Positions 35,540-46,896 of a stretch of DNA of 64,000 bases are shown here, one piece after another. The position numbers and the translations under genes were made by a program. Numbering within the stretch: the first letter of the stretch is position 1; every line of letters starts with the position of its first letter. This DNA is from Limonium bicolor (taxonomy: Eukaryota > Streptophyta > Magnoliopsida > Caryophyllales > Plumbaginaceae): contig CM041776.1 of the NCBI GenBank assembly GCA_023374045.1, forward strand, positions 315,754,722 to 315,818,721, read 5' to 3'. The notes below the pieces were generated by a model. The model was given only the letters and a program-made list of their open reading frames with translations, had not been told where the DNA came from and did no database searches.

Positions 35540-36810
35540 TGATAAGTGGTGAAATGATGTATTTATAAGGTCTTTATTTACCTTTATTTCATGCACTATT
35601 GACTATTTCACCACTTGATAGAGCATTTCGTTAATATAGTTGAACTACAGTTTTGATTTAAATTTGGTAAAAGCTCACTTGAGCAATGGTTTTTCGGGAG
35701 ACTCTCAAGACTTTGTAGCTGAGCTTTAATGCCCCGAGGAGTGTGTCAAAGACGAGGGGTCAAACGAGACATTTCGGTGCAGAAGAGGGCACTTCTGGTG
35801 TGGACGCCCTGTGGGGCGGTCCAGTTGATTTCGAAACATTGGAATCGCCTTTGGTGTGGACCGCCCCTGTGGGGCGGTCCCGACGGAAAATTGCCCAGAA
35901 CGATTGTTTTAAAGACAGGAAAACAGAGGGGTTTTGGGCACTTTTTGCATTCTACACTTCCACACACATAAGAAAAGAGAAAGAACAAGAAGAAAGAGAA
36001 AGAAGAGGAGAAAGAAGAGGAAGAAGAGAAGAAGGAAGAGCTCACCTTCTCCAAAGCTTCCAAGCTCCAACAATGGCTTTTTCTTACTCTTTTCTAGTTT
36101 TTCTTTCCTCTATGCTTGAGTAGTACTCTATTGTGCTTTGGGATGGGTCTTTGAACCCAAATCCTAGAATGTGCTTGTGAATCTTGATTATGTTATAATA
36201 TAGTTGTTTCTCTCTTAATTATCATTCAATGTTCTCAAATTGATCTCTTGAGTGCATTTGTGGTGAACCCTATCTACAAATTGGTTTTGAGTTAGGGTTT
36301 GTGACCAAATTGAGACGGAACTCTTGATTTATGCTCCTAGGATTAGTGAGTATAATTTGGGGCTTTGTTCTAGAACTTGCTTAATGCTACTTAGTGAGTT
36401 TAGTCCTAATTAATTTTGAATGGTAAAATTAACTAAGTAAGAATTAACTCATCTTTGGTTTAGCGAGTTATTATTATTGTTCTAAAAGACAACTATGGCA
36501 TAAGAAGAGTTGCTAGCATATCTAGGTAGTTTGGGTGATTGCCAAATTCCCAAAGTACCTTTCCATACAATCCATTAAACCATCACCTTTAGTTTATTTG
36601 TTGTTCTCGCAATTACTCAACCAACACAATCAAGCTTGCCGCCGGCTAAACCCCAGTTTACTGTTTTCATTTCAATTCCTAAGTACCGAGACTAGGAAGT
36701 TGGGACCAATTTCCTTGTGGATACGACACTTGTTGTACTACATCGATTAGGTGCACTTGCCTATTCCTTGCATTTATTTATATACCTTGTTATATAGTTT
36801 TCGCCCAACA
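35540..36810 (+). repeat. Athila 3' LTR
   Basis: This 1271-bp LTR is longer than its partner mainly because it carries two palindromic cassettes (35801-35823 and 35858-35880) rather than one. It ends CCCAACA and is followed by the target duplication GCAAC. Confidence 0.93.
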
Positions 36811-36815
36811 GCAAC

Positions 36816-37656
36816 ACCCAGGTCAAGTGTTTACTAACCTCTAGAAAAAATTCATCATCATTGATGATATAGTTTATGGTCAAACATGGCCAAAATATCT
36901 TGAGATTTCACCTTCCATTATTCCAAAACTATAATGTGTAGAACCTTTATCGATCATGACAGATAGGAAGATTGTTGAAAGACCTATGGGATTATCATAG
37001 GGGTGAATAGGGTATAACTCCACGTTTTCTTCCATTTAGAAGTTTCCTATCTTTTTACGTGTTATATCAAGAAGTTACTGAAACACTAGAGATTACTTAT
37101 CAGAGAGGTAAAGAAGATGTATGGTCATGAAGTACGGGTATATAACATTGTATTATTACTCTCAAAGTATCATTTCTACTCTTACTCATCCCACACACTA
37201 ACCCATAACTACGTATCTATAACTATCACAATGTTTTAGCTACCTCCCCACAAACATACTTATAAACCCGCCACCGAGTCCATGCTATAATACACAACAA
37301 ATAGATTGTTACAAGTTCAAGACCTTCACACACTACAACTAAGAATAGTACATTGAGGCTCTTCTATAACGTGGTTGTTGAAGCACATAGGTACTTCTCT
37401 AAAGCCTTGTGGTTGTTGATGAAGACACCAACAAACTTCTTGACGAGACTTAAACTTTAATGCATGTTCTAAAAGCTAAGAAGTGTTGGTTTTATACATG
37501 AGGAATTACACATTTGGCATATATTTATTCTTTGGTACAACTCATATTGGATTTTTTCTTCTCGAGTTCACATTTGAGATATGGAGGTCACACCCCCTTT
37601 TATAGAGCTTGGGAGTTAGACCTGGCTCGGACCACAAATTGGAATGATAAACTTAA
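36816..37656. other. Intergenic, nothing recognised
   Basis: This is the sequence into which Athila inserted (continuous with the region left of 24623). No gene, TIR or repeat array is evident up to the MITE. Confidence 0.5.
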
Positions 37657-38842
37657 GGGTGCGTTCAGTTCGAGGTGCGGAAACGGAATGGAATCAGAAA
37701 AGAGAATGGAAAGGAAAGGAAAGGGATTCCCCCAAATCAAGAAGTCTGTTTGATTCTACCACAAAAACGGAATAGAATTCCCAATGATTGTCTTTGTTGT
37801 TGTTTGGTTCCAAACAAATATTATGAATAATATATATATATATATATTAATATTTTCTAATTTTTATGTGATATATACTAATATTTATATAAATTATATA
37901 CTATATATAAATAGTTTTTAAATTATAAATAATATTATTAATGATTATTAAGATTATATATACAATATATATTAAGATTTATATATCTATTAATAACATT
38001 TTTTGAAATTTGTCTATATATGTAATATATTAACTTTTAATTCTATAGTATTTAAGTTGTAAATATATAAAAATAAATTTATATAAATATATACAACTAT
38101 ATATTTTTTAATTTTATGTATTTAAATAATAATATTATTATATTATTTTAAAATATTTAATTAAATTGTAAATAAAATATATAAATATTTACATATATTA
38201 TATAATATATATACATAAATATTTTAACTTTATAAACAATATTATAATTTTTTTTTTGTCTTTATAGAATTCAAAGTATAAATAGTATTTATCATGGTTG
38301 TTCATATTTATTAAAATTATAACTAATATGTACAAATGATTATATATATATTAATATTTATCTAAATTATTAATAATTTATATTATTATTTTATAATTTA
38401 TTGTAGTTAAATTATAATAATATTTATATTTATATCTAGTATTGTTCATTTTTTTCAAATATAAATATATATATTAAATATTTATATAATCTACATTATA
38501 TTCATATCCTATTTATATTTATATAAATTATAAATAAAATATATTTATATTATATTGAGAAATATTTTATTTAATATTTATAAAAATTATGTATCATATA
38601 TTAGTATTTATATAGATTATATACCATATATATTAATATTTGTTTATAAAAGATGAAGATAGTGGTAAGAGGGAAGAAAGGGAATACTAGTCCCTTGGAT
38701 TTTGGGGGGAATCACCAAGAGGGATATGTGGGTTTTCAAAAGTGAAAGCGGGGGAAACAGAATCAATAAAAATACAAAACAAACAACCACAAAGAGAATG
38801 ATTTTGTTTCCCTTTGCTGATTACCCCGAAGTGAACGCACCC
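37657..38842. mobile_element. Tourist/PIF-Harbinger-type MITE, copy 1 (1186 bp)
   Basis: The terminal inverted repeats are GGGTGCGTTCAGTTCGAGG at left and the inverse of GGGTGCGTTCACTTCGGGG at right. A TAA duplication flanks it (37654-37656 and 38843-38845), diagnostic of PIF/Harbinger-type elements. The interior (about 37830-38640) is extremely AT-rich and non-coding. A related element lies at 61286-62530. Confidence 0.85.
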
Positions 38843-38845
38843 TAA

Positions 38846-39194
38846 GTGAATAGGGTTTCTATGTTCACTCTTCTAATTGATTTAGCCACTATACCATAAT
38901 CAAAAGTTGTCTCATTAAGCTACCATGAAATGTCTTGAAAGAAGAACATTTGTCTTATGTTGCTTAAAACTTAATTACAAACACACATGGCCGATTATTC
39001 TAGGTAATCATTGAATGTTGTTTTCATTTTGGGTTAAGCATGCCACTTTGTCATAGGTGGAAAACTCCAGTATGGTGATGTACATCAAAGAAGTTGATTT
39101 GTTGCTTGTCTTCTTCTTTATTCTTCCGACAAACCTCCATCTCTTACTGGGATGCACACCTCAAATAGAAACCAAACACCATTGCTTCCTTCGT
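38846..39194. other. Intergenic, nothing recognised
   Basis: No coding or repeat signature is seen between the MITE and the tandem array. Confidence 0.5.
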
Positions 39195-39824
39195 CAGTAT
39201 AGAATCACAGAGCTAACACTCAGAACGTTGTTAAATGACTCATTGATTGAAGAGACAAAGTAAAAATTACTGAAACTAAACTTGAAGGCACATGCACAAC
39301 ACTCAAATTCATAGCTGACTAGCTAACCGAGGAACACAATAGAAGATTAGCCCCGATGCACAGAATGATCACTCACACTCATCTCAGAAGCTCTAATCTC
39401 ACAAAGCTAACACGAATACCCTGGCTGACTAACAGAAGAAGCAAAGCAGAATATCACTAAAGGCTCATCCTAAAGGCATAGGAAGAATGCTCAACACTCA
39501 GAATACACTAACTGACTCGTTGATAGAAGGAACACATTAGATGGTCACCGAAGAGTGAGCCTGAAGGCACAGGAAGAACACTCACACATTTCAAAAGCTT
39601 TAACCTTGAAAAGCTAGCACTTAGAGTTACAGGCCGACTCATTAACAGAATAAGCAAGGCAAAAGATTACAGATGGCTAATGCTTAGAGAAATAGGAATA
39701 ACGCTAACATATCTCAAAAGCTTGCACCTCGCAAATCTAACACTCAAAACTTATTAACTCATGACAGAAGATTACTAACACTCAGCCTAAAGGCATCTCA
39801 AGGTTACCAAAGGACCAACACTCG
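39195..39824. repeat. Degenerate tandem repeat, ~90-125-bp units
   Basis: At least six diverged units recur, recognised by GCTAACACTCA-like and CTGACTCATTGATAGAAG-like phrases near 39209, 39300, 39407, 39493, 39618 and 39737, with GGCACAGGAAGAACACTC between them. Spacing varies from about 86 to 125 bp. It abuts the giant-LTR element and may be the leader of the antisense element whose LTR begins at 56215. Confidence 0.6.
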
Positions 39825-42800
39825 TGATAACCCCAACTTATTAAACATGGATTAAATATTTAATTACATTAATTAAGGCCTAAACATGCCTTAAAAGTCA
39901 ACTGAGAACAACAGTGGTCAACACAAAACGAGATGTTGCACCCTTTGACTGTTAAGGGTAAATAAATACCCAAATGAACTTCTTAGGACCTAAAAATTTG
40001 TCCTAAGTATATTAACACATTACTAAACATATTATAATTGTTGGGCAACACTCCAACACAAAGAAAAAGCACTTTCGTGCTTCAAGGTCAAAAAGGGCAA
40101 AAATGTGCTCTAAGAAACCTTAAAGGTCTAATGACCTCTAAATGATGTAAAATTGGATACCATGATCAAATATCATGTAAGGAACACAAAAAAAACCGTT
40201 GTCAAAGAAAACAGAGCTCAGAAACACCTTGCGACACAAAATGTGCACTAAAACTCCTTAAAGCACGTTTTTGTGTAATTGCCTTCTAAATTGGTTTTAA
40301 AGGGGCTAAAAGGTTATAATTACCTTTAAAAATAATAAAATATCATATTATATGATATTAGGAATTTAATTCCAAGAATTTACGAATTTTTACAAATTTA
40401 ATATTAAAATATTAATAAAACCCTAATGTGGGGCCCGTTTGGGTCAACATTGACTAAGTTGGTCAATGTTGACCATTGACCACGAAATGGACTACATAAA
40501 ATCAGATAATTAAGTCTCTTAACAGACCAAGAGACAAGACCCATGTGACAATTAAATATACACCTTACTTTTACATAAAATAACAAAAAAGACATACTTT
40601 ACCTTATAAAACAAAAAGGTGGTCTCCACTTGCTTACCCATGTGATGAAGCCAGCCGGTTGGAGCCTCCTTCCCTCCTTATTACACGGCACACCAAGCAA
40701 GAAGAAGACAAGGGAGATGAGTCACTTATTCATTAATTGCTTAAAGTAACATTTAAGCTCCATTTTTGATTCAAAATGGAATCAATCATGCCCTACCTCT
40801 CTCAATCAAGGACGGCTGCCCCCTCCTCTTGTCTCCACTGATTGAGCTTCAATTATTCAACACAAATCAGTAATGGGTGAGTCATCAAAACATTAAAGAC
40901 ATAAAATAAGAAAAAAATGTGTTTTAAGCCAAAACTAGGTCATTTTTCTCATTAGTCCCATTCCAAACGTGGGACTCCTGGCCAAACTCTCTCTTTGGCT
41001 CCTCTTCAACCGTAGGTAAGTTTCCAAACTCCATTGGAGGGAGCTCAAGCTCTAGGTAAGCTCCTAAGGCATAAAAATGCCCATTTTCTTCATCTTTCTT
41101 TCCTTTTTCGATTGATCTAGACTCCAACCTTTTCTATACATCTATGTAGAGTGTTTTGGAGGTTAAAGGAAGTGTTAGTTTCGGCCATAACCAGATCTAA
41201 GGAGGAAAGTTCAAGTCTTGACCATTTAAGGTAAAAATGTGCTTTAAGCTCATATCTTTTGATTCCCTTCAAATTCGGCTGTGAAACTTTGTTCCTAGCC
41301 TTATTTTCTTCTCCTTTTCATGTAGATTCAGTTGGTATACCAAGATCTACAAGGAGTAGATAGATCCAAGCCAAAAACACCATTTTTGGCATCTTAAACA
41401 AGGTAAAACTTAGCTATCTTCCAAGCTAATTCACCCACGGTTTTATACCTTATTCTTGAGAGTGTTTTGATACTCTTTCCCTTCTGGAAAATAGGGCCGA
41501 AGTAGATCTATATCAAGCTTGAAGATCTAAGGTAAAAATCCATGATTTTCATGACTTAAGTTACTTCTTATGGTTAGATCTTTGTTGGAGACTAACTAGG
41601 CCTTGTTTTCTGTTTGAAAACATGTAAGAGAAGCTTTGGAGAAATTCTCCTTAAGGTGGCGAATCCAAACAAGGATTTACCTAAGCTAAATCAAGGTATA
41701 AATCACTTAAACATTAACTTTGCTAAGTTAAAATGTTCTAAGCTATTTCTATAATTATTGCCGTGAGTGAAGAAGTAAAATAAGGTCATGTTTGACCTTA
41801 AAATGATTAAGAAATGGTTTAATAAATTTTATAGCTAATTAAACAAGCATAATTGTCAAATTTAAGACATTATGTGGAAGTTTGGTAAATAAATGAAGAA
41901 TATATGGTGAGGCCGAAATCTATATGTATTTTTGGGACATTTATGTGTAATTTATTTTGCAAGCCAATGTTTGTAATAAGGCCATGTATTTTAGGCCATT
42001 TTATTTATGCATTTACAAGTTTTTATTTAAGTTTAGGTGATATATAATTATTACCGAAATGAAATGGGGTCTTAAGTGTAAATAAATTAAATTTAGGGGC
42101 TTTATAAAATAAGGCCGAAAATTAGAGGTAAAAAGGAGTTAAAATAAAGTTTATAAGATTTTATAAAGTTTTGGGGTTAAATGGTGATTTCTAGAAAGTT
42201 TGGGTGCAAACCGTAATTATAAGGAATTGGTGGTCAAGGAAATATTAAGGTGGTCAACCTTGACTATATGGTAGGTTTTGACCAAATTAGATAAGTTAGA
42301 TAACTTATTTAAGGTTTTATAATAAGTTATGTATTTTATGGTAATATTTTCATAACATATGTGGTAAATATGTTATTACCAAAAATAAAGGGTGTACAAT
42401 GGTATTTTAAACACCCATGGGCTATTAGGAATTTTTAGGAATTTATTGGGTTGCTTTTGGAATTAAAATGAACTATATATGTATAACATATAGTTATTAT
42501 GTCATTATGACACTTTGGAGAAATATATGAGGTGGTATAGTAAATACCGATTATATATGGGTTAATAAAGGTAATAATAACCCTTTGGAGAAATTTGATG
42601 ATTTTTAGAATAATACAAGAGTGTTTATTAAGATATATGTAATATATAGTTTTAATGAATTATGAAACTATGTGTTATAAATAGGGCCGAATGGCAATTA
42701 TGGAATAGCACAAGGGCTGTTCGAAAGTTACAAAAAATAACCATAGGTTATACCCTTTTTATAAGTTAGAAATGTTATATTAAATGGAATATATAACATG

Positions 42801-45571
42801 GTATAAATTAAGGGGTGATTTTGTAGATAAAGGAAACTATGGTTTATGAAAAAGAATATGGTTTTGATATGGTGCCCATGTGGCAATAATAAATAGTTTG
42901 GTATAAAAACCATAGGTTATTAATTAAAGGAAATAAGAATATCATGTCAAAAGATATTAGCATATGGAATAGCATTACATAATGTTATGTGGTCAAAATA
43001 GAATTTAAATAAATTCAAGGGCTTTACCGAATTGATAAAGTTTGGAAAATGAATTTTAGACTAAGGTCTATAATGTTATAAATGTTATAACAATTATATG
43101 GTTTAGGTGGAATTAATATGAGTAAGGATATTCACATCAAAGAATGTGACAAACTATAAATAAATGGGATTTATAAACTAAGGTGTCTATGGAATAAACC
43201 TTAGGAGTTGTAATTATACAACATAAAATGTTACATAATATTAGGATAATAATCTTAATATAAGTTGTATAATATAATACAACTAATGGGAATAATCATC
43301 TAATAAAAGATGATAAAATGTAACATAAAATATAAGAGTTTATGAAACTCATGAGAATTACCTACGTGGTAAAAATACATACACAAGAATAATGTATATA
43401 AGGTGGATATATATATTTTGGTTGGAAACCATATGATTTAATGGTGGTGGTTATATAAAAAAAATAGTTACGAACTATAAGTTATGAATTTTTGGATGCA
43501 AATATTATTTGCTAAAGATAAATGGATCATACAATACATTGTATTATAGTGGATGGTGGGAGAATGATACAATATAATAAGTGATACAATACAAAATAAT
43601 AATATAATACAATCATGCATGCATACGTGCAACTATAGGTTATGTACCTAAACTAGATGGTGGATAAGATTAAAAGAAATGTAACGAATTAAACTTAACA
43701 GTTGAAATGTTTTGACGTACGCGTTTTAAGTAACAAAGCCGACTGTTTTAGAGAAACCTGTAACAAACAACTGTAGAAAACAGGGGTGAACTGTCGGGGT
43801 TACTTATTATTCGGAAATACCGGATGTAGTTAGTCATGGAGACTGACTTATAGTTTTAATACCGTTTAGATTATACTTCTGACAAGGACGCTTGACAAGC
43901 TAGCGGACTACACGGAGCATAGGATCTTGCTGATTCATACTCCACCGTAATACGATCAGGGTGAACGGTATGTAAAGGGGTTTGATCCGAGTTGTCCTAA
44001 GGTTGCTCCTTGGGCTCGGATTTGGTTGATATAACTTGTATGTTGTTATGTGTCTCTGATTGTCTCTGAGGGCTTCCTCAGTTCAGACTTCTGTGTGATC
44101 TGTGATAAGATTGTTTGTCTGAATGTGATAATTAATATGCATGAACTGTATATTTATAGCTGCTTATTATTTACTGTTGTTGAGTTAACAGTATTGGTTC
44201 GTATATATGAACCTATATATATAAAACGAACTAGCGGCTATGGTGCTATCTTATATGAAATATAAGGAACGTCAGTAAAACGTTGTAGCACTAGGATAAT
44301 AACATATACATATTATCCAAGACTTTTATACGGAGCATTGGCCTTTCTATACGCCGCTCTCGTATCTAACACTGGATCCCGAGTTTACAAACTCCGGATT
44401 GGACTAATGACCCTAGTCTGCTGTGTTAGAAAATTTGGTAATGCGATGCGATGGTATAATTAACTAATTAATGGAATGGAAGTAAAGCCAAGAGGATGTG
44501 GCTCTTGGTGCGCGCTGTGATCACAAAAACGATACCAGGATGTCCGCGTACGGGTCCGTAAGTATCAAGAAAATTTCCCGTGAGCTAGAATGGCTCGTTG
44601 GTCGGAGACTCTACCGTTGGAGTGGCTACTGCCGTGGGTGACCCGCCATAATATATGGGTAACTAGAGACATGTCGTTTTAACGAGACATTGTCACTAGG
44701 TATAACTGAACAACTAAAACAATTGAGACTTATACAGTGGCGAACAATACCATGGACGAGACTTAATACTTGTTTATTATTCTCGTTGTTTCGCTTTGTT
44801 GTTCATTGGTTATACTTGTGGTTATTTTATTGTGTGTTGATGGTTGGATGGAGCCTACGAGGCTAAGGTAAATTAAATATGAGCACTGTACGCTACGGCG
44901 AATGTACATTGTACATTATACTGTTATTGTTCGATACGTTCGATATATAATTGTGGACTGTGTTATTAAATGATTGTGGATTGGATGGATGGTTGAATAT
45001 CTATGAATATTTGGATGGATGAATATGTGTATTATACATGTTTATTACAGTATTGTTATAACTGTAAAATGGTAAAGCATGAAACCGACCTAGTAATAAG
45101 ATGGTTAAAATGACAAGTGACCATTAGGGTCCAGGCCCGGCATACTCAGCGTCTATCGCTGATACTACACCATTTCAGGTTGATGATCATTGTTGAAGCT
45201 GAAGAGCAGGAACAGGGTAATTGGAGTTTTGCTTTTGTTACCACACATGGAGTTCATTGGGTTTAGCAATGAGGATGGTGTATGGTCGTATGGTAAGGTT
45301 ATGTATTTTTCAGGATTGGGTAGACGCTCACTTGTCGATGTTTATGATTTATGGATTTAGTATGATGTATAGGAGTTTCTCGTTATCACTGCGGTTAGCA
45401 GCTTGTTTATTTTGGAAGTTGGATGTAGTTTGGCTACGTTGCTCGCATGGGCGAGTAATGGCCGGTGACACCCGAGCGAGATTTGTAATTGTTATTTATT
45501 TTTCCGCTGTGAGACGTTTTAATTATTGCTACGTGAGGGATTATATCGTGATTATGGAGAGGGGTGTTACA
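39825..45571 (+). repeat. Giant LTR, 5' copy (5747 bp)
   Basis: It begins TGATAACCCCAACTT (slightly altered against the 3' copy) and ends GAGAGGGGTGTTACA. The first 2 kb include a series of AGGTAA splice-donor-like motifs; the middle (about 42.0-43.7 kb) is very AT-rich. The open frame at 45221-45613 also occurs, with an altered end, in the other copy, but it shows no domain and is not called. Confidence 0.92.
41014..41701 (+). repeat. Array of splice-donor-like AGGTAA motifs in the giant LTR
   Basis: AGGTAAG occurs at 41014 and 41054. AAGGTAAAA follows at 41228, 41400 and 41529, and AAGGTATAA at 41693. The segments between the later ones are weakly similar (AGATCTA, GGCC and AAGCTT-rich phrases), 129-172 bp apart, suggesting degenerate tandem units each ending in a 5' splice-site consensus. 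The array is repeated in the 3' LTR. Confidence 0.55.
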
Positions 45572-45575
45572 AAAG

Positions 45576-45588
45576 TGGTATCAGAGCG
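45576..45588 (+). promoter_or_regulatory. Primer binding site, initiator tRNA-Met type
   Basis: TGGTATCAGAGCG lies four bases after the LTR end and is the standard plant PBS complementary to initiator tRNA-Met. Confidence 0.9.
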
Positions 45589-46425
45589 GAGTACCGCTCT
45601 GATGACGAGATAATAGGTTAAGACAGTGAGCTTAGGACTTGGGAAATTATGGGAAACATTTGGGAGTTACGAGACGATTCGTCTTAGGAAGATATTGTGT
45701 CTAGAAACGCAATTGCGTGACAGGTTAGCCTTAAGGCAACTTAATATCTATTGGTTGTGTACGGTAATTTACCGAGTATTTATGTGACATACTGTACTAC
45801 AGATGTCTGGTGGAACTAGAGGGCGTGGTACTGGAAGAGGTGGAGGCGGTGACCCCGGCATTCCAGGAGTTGCTGAGACGGTTGCAGCCGTTCTTGCACA
45901 GCTGGGTACTCAGATAGGAGGAGCACCAGCCCACCCGCCACAGCCCAGGGAAACGAACTGGCTGAAGTCAGCGAGAACCGACCACCTACATATTCTGGGG
46001 AACCAGACCCCGTAGCTTTGGAGCGTTACATTGTTGAACATGAGAAAGCATACGAAGCTTTACAGGTACCTGACGACAAGAAGGTCGCCATTGCTGCCTT
46101 CCATCTGAAGGATGCAGCCAGTACTTGGTGAAGAGTGGTCAAGGACCATCACCTGGCTACGCCCGACTTTTCGTGGGCTGCCTTTGTCGAGTTGCTGAGA
46201 GGGAAGTACTACCCAGCACATCTCAAACAGAAGAAGCGCCAGGAGTCAGAGACACTGACCCAAGGAGGTCTGACCGTGGATGAGTATTACGCTCGATTCA
46301 TTGGTTCGCTGGACTCCTTTCCCGGTGTGGATTACTCAGAGACCGTGAAGGTCGAGAAGTTCCGGGGAGGACTATTATTTCGCATTCAGATGGCGATGGG
46401 TGCTACCCTCTACACTACCATCCAA

Positions 46426-46484
46426 GTACTAACATGAAAGCCATAAAATTCGTTACTTACTACATTACCAATTAACTTCGTGAG
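46426..46484 (+). other. Intron-like segment A in gag (59 nt)
   Basis: It has GTACTA...GTGAG boundaries and is AT-rich. It joins TTIQ to NLPRRFQECYEAA in phase 0. The acceptor lacks a pyrimidine tract and the length is at the lower limit for a plant intron, so this is the weakest of the three. Confidence 0.35.
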
Positions 46485-46645
46485 AACTTACCAAGGAGAT
46501 TCCAGGAGTGTTATGAGGCTGCCTCGAGGACGGAGCTAATGCTCCAGACTCGGGAAGAGACTCTCGGGGCCAAGAAAAGGAAGAACCCTGAGGGAGAGTC
46601 TGAGGGTGGAGGAGCATCTCCAGGCGAAAGCCAAAAGAAGGGAAA

Positions 46646-46719
46646 GTAAGGACTTATTCCATTTCAGATTATTTATCATATTAAATACCTTAGGAATGCT
46701 GACCCGAAACCTTAAATAG
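46646..46719 (+). other. Intron-like segment B in gag (74 nt)
   Basis: Donor GTAAGG, AT-rich body, acceptor AAATAG. Removal joins SQKKGK to KFFPKKGQQGHQGAKGK in frame. Confidence 0.5.
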
Positions 46720-46811
46720 GAAATTCTTTCCAAAGAAAGGGCAGCAGGGTCACCAGGGAGCAAAGGGAAAAGAGCCCGTCCTTTGGTTGACCGGCCCAGC
46801 ACCTTCTAAGG

Positions 46812-46896
46812 GTGAGAACACCTACCTCTTAAATTGAATTGTGACCTTAACCTTTAAATCATCAGATTGTAACTTAAACTTAATTACTACCATTAG
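46812..46896 (+). other. Intron-like segment C in gag (85 nt)
   Basis: Donor GTGAGA, AT-rich body with TTAAC-type branch-like sequence, acceptor CATTAG. Removal joins LTGPAPSKG to TRQPPRHFYCKRCGK in frame, directly before the first zinc knuckle. Confidence 0.5.

Larger units (their letters stand above)
24628..36810 (+). mobile_element. Complete Athila-clade Ty3/gypsy retrotransposon (12.2 kb)
   Basis: LTRs at 24628-25855 and 35540-36810 both run from TGATAAGTGG to CCCAACA. The perfect target duplication GCAAC is at 24623-24627 and 36811-36815. The PBS TGGCGCCGTTGC is the tRNA-Asp type used by Athila, and the PPT GTGTGGGGGAG abuts the 3' LTR. The order gag-protease, RT, RNase H, integrase, then an additional ORF in the env position is that of the Athila clade. 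Coding is damaged by nonsense codons, a frameshift and an internal U5 copy, so this copy cannot be autonomous. Confidence 0.95.

Noticed and set aside
37830..38640. Extremely AT-rich block, considered as organelle DNA or a satellite
   Set aside because: It is bounded by clear TIRs and a TAA duplication, so it is the interior of a MITE; no organelle genes or regular period are seen.
45576..45588. tRNA-like TGGTATCAGAGC motifs (also antisense at 56198) as tRNA genes
   Set aside because: They match only the 12-base PBS; no cloverleaf surrounds them.
45221..45613. 130-residue open frame in the giant LTR, repeated at 55520-55873
   Set aside because: It occurs in both LTRs only because they are copies, its end differs by a small indel, and it has no recognisable domain.
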